A stretch of DNA of 64,000 nucleotides, taken from the NCBI GenBank assembly GCA_014376805.1, contig JACMQU010000031.1, forward strand, positions 41,550-105,549, read 5' to 3'. Of the stretch, positions 28,613 through 37,927 are shown piece after piece (within the stretch, counting starts at the first letter, position 1; each line of letters starts with the position of its first letter). Position numbers and translations under genes: made by a program. The notes under the pieces were generated by a model, which did no database searches, was not told the origin of the DNA, and saw only the letters and a program-made list of their open reading frames with translations. The DNA comes from Bacteroidia bacterium. Lineage in GTDB: Bacteria > Bacteroidota > Bacteroidia > UKL13-3.

Positions 28613-29623
28613 TTAAAGATCAGGACATTTTAATAATTTGCTCCTGTTACTTCTATGAGATTTAGTTTTGATTTGAAATACCATCGATAGCTCGTGAGAT
28701 CCTCCCATTGAGGTGCGGGATTTTGAAATGGTGGCATCATAGCTATAGCCTACCTTAAAAGCAGGCAGGCGCAAACCTACCAATAAAATAACAGCATCTG
28801 AATTTCGGGATGTTTGCCTAAGCCAGGCGCCAACTGTGAGTATTTGTTTTTTTAAATATAACCCTAAGTTCACCTGATAGAAATTCTGTTGTTGCATAAA
28901 TAAGATGTTGGGCGATAGAATCACCTTTTCTTCTTTATGACGTGAATGACTCATATACAGGTTGACACCGCCGTGCACTGTAGAGCGGCGTGGCAGCATT
29001 ACGGGCATATTAGTACCATCAACCACATTTAAAAACGACTGATTTGGCTGTAGCATATTATGCACCGCAATTCCACCATAGAACCCATTACTATAGGCAA
29101 GAATTCCGCAAGCCAGATTAGTAAAAGCAGTACCTTGAAAATTAAGATTTCTCAAATCATCTGAAGGCAAACCAGTAAAGCCTGCCATTTCATTTAACTG
29201 ATCTCCAAACCTCAACCTGCTAACATCATAACTTCTTTGTACAATAGATGCCTGAATTGCTGCATTAACTGCCAGATTTCGGTTCACCTGCATGTTATAG
29301 GCATAAATGCCACTCACACTTATCGTTTGTAAAAAACCATCGCCTGCCTGATCATAACTCACCAGTAAACCTAATCCACCATTAAATTTAGGTACGTTGC
29401 CATCTATAGAAAAAACCGTTGTTTTATAGTTGTTTTTTAAAGCTGTGTATTGATTTCGTATGCTGCTGCTCAGCCTGAGTTTTTTACCTTCACCTGCAAA
29501 AGCAGGATTTGTATAAAGTTGTGATGAATAGAACTGACTTAGCTGAGGATCCTGGGCCCACAGAGAATTGCCTGTTAAAACCGAAATAGTCATAAATAAA
29601 ATTCTGTGTATCGCTTTTTTCAT
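28613..29623 (-). CDS. PorP/SprF family type IX secretion membrane protein
   Basis: 336 aa outer-membrane beta-barrel protein with a signal peptide and the family start DPQLSQFYSSQLYTNPAFAGEG. Later signatures include GLGLLVSYDQAGDG, YGGIAVHNMLQPNQSF and the C-terminal FKVGYSYDATISKS. In Flavobacterium SprF is needed for secretion of the adhesin SprB, and PorP/SprF genes commonly sit beside genes for type B C-terminal domain cargo. That is the arrangement here, with the CHU_C protein two genes upstream. The reading is therefore a dedicated secretion or anchoring partner for the surface proteins of this locus. Confidence 0.93.
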   Translation of the reverse strand: MKKAIHRILFMTISVLTGNSLWAQDPQLSQFYSSQLYTNPAFAGEGKKLRLSSSIRNQYTALKNNYKTTVFSIDGNVPKFNGGLGLLVSYDQAGDGFLQTISVSGIYAYNMQVNRNLAVNAAIQASIVQRSYDVSRLRFGDQLNEMAGFTGLPSDDLRNLNFQGTAFTNLACGILAYSNGFYGGIAVHNMLQPNQSFLNVVDGTNMPVMLPRRSTVHGGVNLYMSHSRHKEEKVILSPNILFMQQQNFYQVNLGLYLKKQILTVGAWLRQTSRNSDAVILLVGLRLPAFKVGYSYDATISKSRTSMGGSHELSMVFQIKTKSHRSNRSKLLKCPDL

Positions 29624-29694
29624 ATGGTGCTGTTGCTATTCTATAGCTGTTATATAAAGCTTTATAAGTGCTCTTGACTAGCCCCCTGCTCTGG

Positions 29695-31986
29695 TTAATG
29701 AAAGTAATTATCCTTTGTTGTAAATGAACATCCCGATGTCATATTCACATACCGCAAAGCATAGGAGCCGGGTGTTATAAGGTTAATTGAATTACCTTCA
29801 TCCTTTATCTGGTTGCCGTTATATATCCATTCATATTTAATCTGATCTACTTTCACAGCATTCAGCATCGTACCTTTTTCATCTTTAAATACAAGCGGAT
29901 AAGTTCGTGGTGTACCTTTTCTTAAGGTAAAGCCGGAGGTAGCCTTTTCCGGATGAACAAACGGATCGGTGCCAACTACCCTTATTTTGTATTTTCCGGC
30001 CGGTAAACTGTCAGGTATCATGTATTCCATATTCCCCTCTTTTAAGTCAGAATGCAGAAGTACATTTCCATTATTAAAACTTTGGTTATCGAGCGTTAAC
30101 TGCAGTACTGCATGATTTGTTTTTCCAACCTGCCCGGTAAATTTAAAAGACAAACTAATTTTATCACCATGACAATAGGTATCTTTAATATCCCAGTTAA
30201 CGTAAAAGCCAGGCGTAAACTGTTCTGTTTGTAACTGATGGATATTATTTTCATTATTTACCAAAAACAACAATCCGGGATGCAGGAAAACAGTGTTAAA
30301 TTTTGCGGCTCCTTCATTAATTTTCGTCCATTCAATGCCTTCATGCGGATGAAAATAAATATCCCCGCTTTTAGTTAATACATAAAAACCTGTTGAATCA
30401 GCTTCCAATGAAATAATTGCTGAATCTAATAAGCCAAGGTTCATAGATGAATAGGTTTTTCCTTCATCATTTGTTTTCATTACACCTTTTTCAACCGATG
30501 AAATAAGTAAGGCATTGCAATGCTTTTTAAAATGGGCAATCCCCGTAATATGTTCTATAAATCCACTGCCGGCATATTCTTCCCACTTATCTTTTTTCAA
30601 ATCTTTTTTGTACACTCCTGAATTTGAAACCGTATAAAGTATCCCGTTATAGTTTCTCAGAAGGTATGTTGAAGAGGTAAGTAAACCCTCATTGATGACC
30701 GTAACCTTTGGATCATGATCAGCTATTTTGCCAATTTTTACTTTAAACATTCCTCTTTCGGAAGAACTAATATAAAGGCACCGGTCTAATAAAAGAATGG
30801 AGTTACACTCTATACCTATAAGATCCTTATTTATGTAAAAGCCAGAAGTGCTCACGTTAAAAGTAAGTAAACCATTCTCACAAGCAATAAAAATTTCCTG
30901 CCCGCTTTGTACTGCTGAATACATTTTTCCGGAAGCATCAGAAAGGTCAAAAAAAGTTTGTCCATTTCCTCCCTTTTTAAATACAAGACCTTCCGTTGTT
31001 ATGATAAAATCCTGATCAATACCCCCAATGAAATCAATAATATTATAGGATTTAATCTGACTTCCAATGTTGAGGGTGTTTTTTGTATTCATTTGATAAT
31101 AGATACACTGACCTTCCGCATCATTATACAATAAATTTCCGTTATCAAGTAATCTCACATTATAAATATCATCGCTCAAAACATCTATGTTTACTTTAGT
31201 TGCCAGATCAAAAGCAAAAATACCACCCGAATTTTTGTAAAAAAGTTTGTTGTTATAAAACCCCAGGATTCCGGTAATAGAGTCGGCCACATTTATTTCA
31301 TTATGCTTATCAATGCCTGTACTCAGAATTTTGAGGTTATTATTGATCAGATAAAAAATGGTATTATTTAAACCATACATATCCTTCACATAAAATACTG
31401 AATCAATTTTTACTATTTTTATATATTTATTTTCTTTGGATAATTTATACAAAAAATTATTTGCACAAACAGCATAAATATCTTCACCTTTTATCATCAT
31501 TTTAATAGGGAAGGGCGATTTGATAAAAGATTGATCTTTTAAGTTCATTAAACCATCAAAAAATATAACTTTTGTTTCATCACCGGCAGAGATGATGCCC
31601 TTTATGTACCGGTCCTTAAAATTATTAATCAGTTTCCATTCCTGTTTGTAGTTGTTATAAACAAATACATCATGATCATTCCATGCATACATATTGGCAG
31701 CATCCTTAAAAATACCGCTGATATTTGTTTTTTCATTCTTATTTCCACTTGCCTTATTTTGTTGAATATTTAAGCAATACAACCTGTTATTTTTACCCAG
31801 TACAAATAAATTATCATCCAGCATCTGTGCATCTTTTAAAATTAGCGATTGCGGTGTTTGATGCTGTGTACCCGACAGTACTGATGCTTTTGAAACATTC
31901 AATAAAGCAACAGCGATGATAAAAATAATAGCAATTATTCTGATAAAAATACCTGCTGCGCAAAATCTGGTATAAAGTAAATTCAT
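29695..31986 (-). CDS. Large secreted protein, possibly beta-propeller, unknown function
   Basis: 763 aa. An N-terminal hydrophobic signal (IIAIIFIIAVALLNVSKA) is followed by about 550 residues of short repeated strand patterns such as GENIYAV/DDNLFVLGKNNRLYCL and FKKHCNALLISSVEKGVMKTNDEGKTYSS. The latter resembles YCF48/sortilin-like propeller blades with the NDEGKTYS turn. The last 170 residues look like Ig-type domains (CHGDKISLSFKFTGQVG, YALRYVNMTSGCSF). No type A or CHU_C sorting domain is seen at the end. It is in the run between the CHU_C protein and PorP/SprF, so it probably acts at the cell surface with them. Confidence 0.72.
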   Translation of the reverse strand: MNLLYTRFCAAGIFIRIIAIIFIIAVALLNVSKASVLSGTQHQTPQSLILKDAQMLDDNLFVLGKNNRLYCLNIQQNKASGNKNEKTNISGIFKDAANMYAWNDHDVFVYNNYKQEWKLINNFKDRYIKGIISAGDETKVIFFDGLMNLKDQSFIKSPFPIKMMIKGEDIYAVCANNFLYKLSKENKYIKIVKIDSVFYVKDMYGLNNTIFYLINNNLKILSTGIDKHNEINVADSITGILGFYNNKLFYKNSGGIFAFDLATKVNIDVLSDDIYNVRLLDNGNLLYNDAEGQCIYYQMNTKNTLNIGSQIKSYNIIDFIGGIDQDFIITTEGLVFKKGGNGQTFFDLSDASGKMYSAVQSGQEIFIACENGLLTFNVSTSGFYINKDLIGIECNSILLLDRCLYISSSERGMFKVKIGKIADHDPKVTVINEGLLTSSTYLLRNYNGILYTVSNSGVYKKDLKKDKWEEYAGSGFIEHITGIAHFKKHCNALLISSVEKGVMKTNDEGKTYSSMNLGLLDSAIISLEADSTGFYVLTKSGDIYFHPHEGIEWTKINEGAAKFNTVFLHPGLLFLVNNENNIHQLQTEQFTPGFYVNWDIKDTYCHGDKISLSFKFTGQVGKTNHAVLQLTLDNQSFNNGNVLLHSDLKEGNMEYMIPDSLPAGKYKIRVVGTDPFVHPEKATSGFTLRKGTPRTYPLVFKDEKGTMLNAVKVDQIKYEWIYNGNQIKDEGNSINLITPGSYALRYVNMTSGCSFTTKDNYFH

Positions 31987-32041
31987 ATTCTTATTTTTAT
32001 TTTTTGTAAAACAATAGAGCCTTAAAAGCTAAACATTGATA

Positions 32042-33076
32042 TTATTTTAAAAGGGTAACTGATCCATTGAAGGAATAAGACTTACCGCTATTTCCGATAG
32101 CCTCTATTGAATATCCATAAGCATCGGATGGCAGAGCATCTCCTTTATCAAAACCATTCCATCCATCCAGTATCGAATAAGATTTAAAGATCTCTTCACC
32201 CCAGCGATTAAAAACAGTCATGCGGAATGTTTTTATGCCATGTCCAACCGCTTTAAATTCATCATTTAATTTATCACCATTGGGTGTAAATGCATTTGGC
32301 ATGAAGATATGTTCATCCTTAATGTTGATCATTTTAATAATCGAATCCCTGCATCCAGCATTGTTTACCGAAACAAGTTTTATATAAGCCTGTCCTGTAT
32401 CTATAAAAGTAACATTGATGTTTCGGGCCACAATTTTATTATAGGTAGATTTCTCCAGTTCCCAGCTAACATTATCAAGTGGACTGCCCATATAGTTGAA
32501 CAGTACATGCTGATCTTTGTAAAATACACTTATATCCGGGCTGAAGGATGCAACCGGATTTTTAACTGCTTTTATTTTTATTGGGAAAGAATCTGTCTGG
32601 ATCCCACAAACATTTGCAGAAATTCTTATCACCATGGAAGTGTCCCTTACTAATTTTATACTTATCGAGCTATTAGTATCACCGTTACTCCACAAGTACC
32701 GGTCTCCACCATTTCCCGTTATAATAACGGTATCATTGATACATGCCTGTGGTGGATAATTCACTTTAAAATTCTTACCTCTTATTAAAACAAATGCTTC
32801 AACTTGATCTCCCGCACAATTCAATATGTTTTTTTCGAGAACTGAAAGGTGGTATAAGCCCGGCTGGCTGAACCAATCAACAAGGATGGTTGCCTGACCA
32901 TTTCCGGAGCGGATCCTTCCACCATTAATATTCCATTGATAGGTTGATCCTGCATGTTGATCTACAGAATAGATAACATTTATATCTCCGGCACAAACTG
33001 TATCTATAATCTGTGAGCGAACTTCGCAGACGATGAACAGCAGGAGCAAAAGTGATATGTTAATTTTCAGAATCAA
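32042..33076 (-). CDS. Secreted protein with gliding-motility-associated (CHU_C, type B) C-terminal domain
   Basis: 344 aa. A signal peptide (ISLLLLLFIVCEVRSQ) is followed by a PKD/Ig-like module (VCAGDINVIYSV...STYQWNINGGRI), a second Ig-type domain, and the C-terminal CHU_C domain: HIFMPNAFTPNGDKLNDEF, FRMTVFNRWGEEIFKS, DGWNGFDKGDALPSDAYGY. This domain directs type B cargo through the type IX secretion system and keeps it at the surface. It is the only protein of the locus with this signal. The start ATG lies just after a perfect hairpin in the spacer. Confidence 0.92.
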   Translation of the reverse strand: MILKINISLLLLLFIVCEVRSQIIDTVCAGDINVIYSVDQHAGSTYQWNINGGRIRSGNGQATILVDWFSQPGLYHLSVLEKNILNCAGDQVEAFVLIRGKNFKVNYPPQACINDTVIITGNGGDRYLWSNGDTNSSISIKLVRDTSMVIRISANVCGIQTDSFPIKIKAVKNPVASFSPDISVFYKDQHVLFNYMGSPLDNVSWELEKSTYNKIVARNINVTFIDTGQAYIKLVSVNNAGCRDSIIKMINIKDEHIFMPNAFTPNGDKLNDEFKAVGHGIKTFRMTVFNRWGEEIFKSYSILDGWNGFDKGDALPSDAYGYSIEAIGNSGKSYSFNGSVTLLK

Positions 33077-33102
33077 TTTTTTTGGATTATTTTTTCAAGC
33101 AG

Positions 33103-33129
33103 GTGTCCGCCTCAAGCAGGCGGACACCA
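33103..33129. repeat. Perfect 11-bp inverted repeat between two secreted-protein genes
   Basis: GGTGTCCGCCT (33103-33113) and AGGCGGACACC (33119-33129) are perfect complements separated by 5 nt. CAAGCAGG occurs twice as a direct repeat (33097 and 33114), the second copy spanning the loop and entering the right arm. The arms are GC-rich in AT-rich surroundings. No T-tract follows on either strand, so it is not a standard terminator. Confidence 0.75.
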
Positions 33130-33164
33130 TTTTATTTGTAAACAGGGTAGGATTTAAATTAAGA

Positions 33165-33824
33165 TTAGTAATGTATAATTGCCGAGGTAGTTGGTTTTGG
33201 AAATACAGTAACTGATGCAGTACCTGAATAAGTTCCAGTGCAGCCAAACCTGTCTGTTAGTGTAGTTGCTACATATCCTTTTACACCAGGAGTTGTGAAT
33301 ACCTGAGAGTTGAAATTATACTTTGTTGAAGAAGTAATTACTGATCTGGTAGTTCCAGCTTCTGTGTATTGTACAGACCATGGAGCATAACCTGTAAAGT
33401 TCATTTCAAGCTTGTTTAAAGTTGTTGCTGAGTTTAAACAGATAGAATCCGTTCCGCTTAATACAACTGTTGGTGGAGCCAAACGTACTACCACTAACTT
33501 AACAGGATCACCCAAACAACCTAAGGTATTTGCTTCAACAACAGTAAGGGTGTCGATGCCCGGTGTAGCAGACCAGTTAACGGTAATAGAATCTGTTGTG
33601 CCTCCGCTTGTTTTTGTTCCACCACCACTAAAAGTCCAGGTGAAAGTACTGCCCGGTAAACCAGATATTTTATAAATTTTGTTTAAGGAGCCTGAGCAAA
33701 TTGAATCGGTTGTTGCTGAGCTTTGTGCATTAGCGTTTGCTGCTGCGAAAGTAGTTAATAATAGCATGGCAGCTATTTTACAAATTGACTTTGTTTTCAT
33801 ATTGATTGTAATTAAATTTTTCAT
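33165..33824 (-). CDS. Small secreted protein with PKD-like Ig modules
   Basis: 219 aa. A signal peptide (AAMLLLTTFAAANANAQ) leads into a module almost parallel to that of the downstream CHU_C protein (SICSGSLNKIYKI...STFTWTFSGGGTK...NTLGCLGDPV). A second Ig-like module follows (APWSVQYTEAGTTRS...DRFGCTGTYSG). It ends abruptly at PKPTTSAIIHY, an inter-module linker motif, with no sorting domain. Small proteins of this kind occur beside PorP/SprF and CHU_C genes in related genomes as far as I recall. It may be a partner filament or adaptor subunit; this is inference. Confidence 0.78.
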   Translation of the reverse strand: MKNLITINMKTKSICKIAAMLLLTTFAAANANAQSSATTDSICSGSLNKIYKISGLPGSTFTWTFSGGGTKTSGGTTDSITVNWSATPGIDTLTVVEANTLGCLGDPVKLVVVRLAPPTVVLSGTDSICLNSATTLNKLEMNFTGYAPWSVQYTEAGTTRSVITSSTKYNFNSQVFTTPGVKGYVATTLTDRFGCTGTYSGTASVTVFPKPTTSAIIHY

Positions 33825-33973
33825 GTGATTGTTTTTTTTTTAAGGTTTTTAATATTATTGTTTGTTGTGTTTGTTATTTGTTTTTTGGGTATAGAGTTTA
33901 GGAAGGATTTTAGCTAATATGTTCAATTAATTTATCCCGGACTCCTGGCTTTACACTGAATATTTTTTTGTTT

Positions 33974-33992
33974 TGTTACCAAAACGGTAACA
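33974..33992. promoter_or_regulatory. Operator-like palindrome
   Basis: TGTTACC-AAAAC-GGTAACA is a perfect 7-bp inverted repeat with a 5-nt centre, about 150 bp upstream of the 219-aa gene's start. The following bases on the minus strand are A-rich, not T-rich, which speaks against a terminator and for a protein-binding site. Confidence 0.4.
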
Positions 33993-34066
33993 GGTTTAGA
34001 ATGGATTCTTAATGATTGCATTGTTTTGTTTTTATTGTTATGTATTGCTTATTTTTTATTTCTATT

Positions 34067-37000
34067 TTAATAATGATATAGCGTTGAAGGTCCTGGTAAT
34101 GTTAATATGGTAATTGTCATAATTTTTGAGGCAAAACAACCATAGATATTGGTTTGAGTAACGGTTACATTACCTGTACCTGCTGCACCCCATAACAACG
34201 AAATCAGGTTAGTGGAACTGGTTCCAATAATATTACCACCTGCGCTTGACCATTGGTATGTACTACTGGCTACAAAAGGCACTGAATACACGTGTGTTTT
34301 TCTCGAGCATGGTGTACTATTGCCTGTTATTACCGGAACCGGAGTTGGATTTATTGTTACGTTTTTTGAAACGGTTGAATCGCATCCAAAAGAATTAACC
34401 TGTCTAATACTTACTGCTCCTATGCCTGAGGCACCCCATGTGATAAAACAGGCAGTGTCGGTACTTACACCTATTATTGTGCCACCACTTACTGTCCAGC
34501 TATATGTATTTCCCGACGCTGAAAAAACATAAAATCTGTTGCCTACAGTTGCACATCCGGTATTGGTGCCATTAATAGAAGGTACAGGCGTAGGCCTGAT
34601 AGTAACGCTTACCGATACTATTGAATCACATCCCAAACTGTTTGTTTGTTTTATGGTTGCTGTTCCTGTACCTGCAATACTCCATAATACAGTTATAGAT
34701 GAAGCAGTGTTTGATCCGGATATATTGCCCCCTGTTACAGTCCATAAATAGGTGCTGCCTGTTAAGCCTGCTATTGAATAAGATGCTTGTTTACCTGAAC
34801 AAACAATTGTAATTCCGGTTATAACAGGCACGGGCCTTGCCAGTTTAATTATTTGTTTAGCGATTGTACTGTCACATCCGCTGCCGCTTGTTTGTGTAAC
34901 AGTAAGAGTACCAATACCCACTAAACCCCATTTAACCTGTACAGTATTTGAAATAGTAGATCCTTGTATTACGCCGCCATTTGCTAACCAGATAAAAGTA
35001 TGTCCTGCAGTTGCATTAACAGAATAGGTAAGCAATGTATTTTCACAACTACTGTCTGCTCCATTTATTACCGGTGCAGGTGCAGGTTGAATGGTAATGC
35101 TCTCAAATACCGTGCTATCGCATCCTGTAGAAATAGACTGAGTAAGCAATACTGTTCCACTGCCCGATAAACCCCATTTTATCTGTACAGTATTGCCCCT
35201 GTTGCCTCCCATAAAGCTCCCACCAGTTGTGGTCCACAAATATGTATGACCGGCTACAGCAAGTGTGTTGTAGGTATAAATTCTGTTCTGACAGGTTAGG
35301 TTATTACCTGTAATTACCGGAGTAGGTGGAGCTAATATGATAATGTCTTTTGTTATGGTACTATCGCAACCAAATACATTGGTTTGTTTAAGCGTTAAAA
35401 ACCTGTTGGCTGCAATTCCCCATTTCACTGTTAATGTATTTAATGTGGCTGAACCTATAATTGTACCACCGGAAGATATGCTCCACAAATATGTATTGCC
35501 TGTAATTGAAGCAACAGAATAGGTGTAATTTTTATTTGCACATACACTATCATAACCACTCATCACGGGAACAGGTGATGGATTTATAAGGATACTTTTT
35601 GAAATGGTGGTATCACAATTTGTGGTTGTATATGTTTGTTTTAAAGATATAATTCCGGTACCTGCAACTATCCATTTTACAGTTACTGAATTTGTACCCG
35701 CACCTGATAAAATATTGCCTCCTGAAATCGTCCAGAGATATATACTTGCAGAAGGGTCTGATGGCACGGAATAGGTATAAGTATAGTTATAAGTGCATAC
35801 CGGCGATGGTCCTGAAATAACAGGTTTTGGTTTAGGATAAATTGATACCGGAATTGCTATATTTATAAAATCCATCAGTGTTTTACCGGAGCAACTTCCG
35901 TCCATAAATGTTCCCATTATCGCATTGCCCGCGCCTATCCAGTATAAAGAGCGGCTTAATGGTGCCTGATAAGACCATACAATGGAGTCGTCAACTAATA
36001 CCCTCGCTACACCTGATGCTGAATCATAACAAAAAGTATAGTATTTAAAATTGTCATCATTTGGTACTGTGTAAGTAGTTAATAATGGTCCAATATCCGC
36101 ATAGCCGCCGGCTCCGTTGTTTATTCTCATTTGAATACTAAGTTTACCACCAGTGATATAAAACCGCGTACCTCCCCTGTTAAAAAAATCAGCTTCGGCT
36201 TCATCTCTCTGAAAACTGAAAGTCATACACATTTTACCCCTGTCAAATATGGATCCGGGAATAGTTATATCAGCTCCTTTACTACTTCCGCAATTACTTG
36301 TAATCTGGTAACCGAAACCATTTGAATACGCATCAGTATCACTACTTATTGCATCGGGGCCAATTGTTGCTTTAGTTATAGGGTTTGAGTTCAGGTCAAA
36401 TCTTGAAATGGTTTGCAAACTCCCAATTCCTTTACATCCTGATACTGCTGTTTGTATCATATAAATATAACCGGGTCCTGCATTACCCCAGTTAACCGAA
36501 ATATTGGCTGTTCCCTGTCCACCGGCTATTGTTCCGCCCACTACATGCCAATCATAACTATTACCTGCTACTGCTGGTGTATTGTAAGGTATTCCTAACG
36601 TGTATTCGCATAAATTCAGGGAGCCGGTTATCATTGGTACCGGAGCCTGATTAATAGTGATGCTAACCGTATCTCTTGCAGGCGTGCATCCATTATTGCC
36701 AGTGGTTGTAAGTATAAGTTTAACAATCCCGGCATTTATCTCAGAAAGTGATGGAACATAAATTGCATTAAGGGTAGTATCATACGGAATAAATTTACCG
36801 GTACCGCCGCTCCACTTTCCACCTGTTGCAACCTGAATTCTGCCCCGTAAATTAACAGTGTTTATTGATGAACAAACGGTTGTATCATTACCGGCATTTG
36901 CAGTAAATGGCAAATTATTTACGGTAATTATGCTCGTATCTCTGGCAACAATACACCCTAAAGAATCTGTCATAGCAACACGGTAGGTACCTGCACCAAA

Positions 37001-37927
37001 TGTCTTCACCCTCGATGTATCATTTGTATTCCATAAATATTTATATGGAGCCAATCCACCTGTAGGGTTTGCAGTTAGTGCAAGTGTGGTGCCTCCTCCG
37101 TAACAAATTATGGGGTTTCGTGGTGTAATGGCAACTATTGGATTATCAACAAGTATTACATTAAAAGTATCACAGGTTGATGGGCTTGCACATGCTCCGG
37201 TTACATTACCGCAAACTTTATAAGTAAGGGAAAGCGGATATGAAATAGGCCCGGGTACTATACTAACAGAATCACAATTAGTGCGGCAGCTTAAATAACT
37301 ATTACTGATGGTAGTAGATGGTATTGATGTCCAGGTAAGACCGGCTGTTTCAAAACCTTTGGCTTTAATATAAATTCCGCATGCCGGTGAGCCTGCAAAC
37401 AATCCTTGTACTTTTGGCTTAGGAATAGCTTTAATCTGGTAAATATTTGAATTGCCGCCTGGTTTACAAAAAGTAATCCTGAAAGGACCGGTACCGATAA
37501 GACAAATAGGCTGACCAAAAGATAATGCCGGACCACAACCCACTCTGTAATTTAATGCCCCGCCTGGTATAGCTCCAGATATAATATCTAATTGTATTCC
37601 GGTTGAATTTACACTGAGCGTAATATTGAATTCTACACAGTTGGAAGTGGCGCAACAGTTACCTCCTCTTGTTATAGATGGACTTGTCCAGGTACTATCG
37701 TTATTTGCTGAAAGATTTACATTGTAGCTCGGTGATCCTACGCAGGGTTGTGCCTGAATTGGTTCAGACAGCATTAAGCTAAAAATAAAAATAAGTAACG
37801 TAAAAAAATTAAACTTCCATTTAGTATTCGTATTTGAAAACCTTTTACCAAATAACCTAAATGTAGCAACCTGTTCGGTAAGAACAAGTACTATATTGAT
37901 GATTATTATGGTTATAAGGAATTTCAT
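34067..37927 (-). CDS. Large secreted repeat protein with PKD/Ig-like modules and a LamG-like insert
   Basis: 1286 aa. The N-terminus has a long two-part hydrophobic leader, the second part (FFTLLIFIFSLMLSEPIQAQ) looking like the true signal. The order is N-terminal Ig-like domains (about 60-430), one PKD-like module (about 435-515), a LamG/concanavalin-like domain (about 525-690, CMTFSFQRDEAEADFF and YYTFCYDSASGVARVLVDD), then seven modules of about 83 aa. The module consensus is PVPVITG..xxC...YSV...GxTYxWxxxGGxIxG...VxWGxxGxGxxxxxQTNxxGCDST. It ends at GPSTLYHY without a recognisable type IX sorting domain. Likely a cell-surface adhesin exported with the help of the nearby PorP/SprF protein. 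Confidence 0.82.
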   Translation of the reverse strand: MKFLITIIIINIVLVLTEQVATFRLFGKRFSNTNTKWKFNFFTLLIFIFSLMLSEPIQAQPCVGSPSYNVNLSANNDSTWTSPSITRGGNCCATSNCVEFNITLSVNSTGIQLDIISGAIPGGALNYRVGCGPALSFGQPICLIGTGPFRITFCKPGGNSNIYQIKAIPKPKVQGLFAGSPACGIYIKAKGFETAGLTWTSIPSTTISNSYLSCRTNCDSVSIVPGPISYPLSLTYKVCGNVTGACASPSTCDTFNVILVDNPIVAITPRNPIICYGGGTTLALTANPTGGLAPYKYLWNTNDTSRVKTFGAGTYRVAMTDSLGCIVARDTSIITVNNLPFTANAGNDTTVCSSINTVNLRGRIQVATGGKWSGGTGKFIPYDTTLNAIYVPSLSEINAGIVKLILTTTGNNGCTPARDTVSITINQAPVPMITGSLNLCEYTLGIPYNTPAVAGNSYDWHVVGGTIAGGQGTANISVNWGNAGPGYIYMIQTAVSGCKGIGSLQTISRFDLNSNPITKATIGPDAISSDTDAYSNGFGYQITSNCGSSKGADITIPGSIFDRGKMCMTFSFQRDEAEADFFNRGGTRFYITGGKLSIQMRINNGAGGYADIGPLLTTYTVPNDDNFKYYTFCYDSASGVARVLVDDSIVWSYQAPLSRSLYWIGAGNAIMGTFMDGSCSGKTLMDFINIAIPVSIYPKPKPVISGPSPVCTYNYTYTYSVPSDPSASIYLWTISGGNILSGAGTNSVTVKWIVAGTGIISLKQTYTTTNCDTTISKSILINPSPVPVMSGYDSVCANKNYTYSVASITGNTYLWSISSGGTIIGSATLNTLTVKWGIAANRFLTLKQTNVFGCDSTITKDIIILAPPTPVITGNNLTCQNRIYTYNTLAVAGHTYLWTTTGGSFMGGNRGNTVQIKWGLSGSGTVLLTQSISTGCDSTVFESITIQPAPAPVINGADSSCENTLLTYSVNATAGHTFIWLANGGVIQGSTISNTVQVKWGLVGIGTLTVTQTSGSGCDSTIAKQIIKLARPVPVITGITIVCSGKQASYSIAGLTGSTYLWTVTGGNISGSNTASSITVLWSIAGTGTATIKQTNSLGCDSIVSVSVTIRPTPVPSINGTNTGCATVGNRFYVFSASGNTYSWTVSGGTIIGVSTDTACFITWGASGIGAVSIRQVNSFGCDSTVSKNVTINPTPVPVITGNSTPCSRKTHVYSVPFVASSTYQWSSAGGNIIGTSSTNLISLLWGAAGTGNVTVTQTNIYGCFASKIMTITILTLPGPSTLYHY
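34070..35835 (-). repeat. Seven tandem ~250-bp PKD-like coding modules
   Basis: The C-terminal half of the 1286-aa protein is seven in-frame copies of an ~83-codon unit, recognisable by PVPVITG-like starts and GCDST-like ends. Copies are diverged at DNA level, so recent slippage is not indicated. Confidence 0.75.

Noticed and set aside
34070-35835. Regular repeats as a CRISPR array
   Set aside because: Units are in-frame protein modules of about 250 bp with diverged DNA; no short identical repeats with unique spacers.
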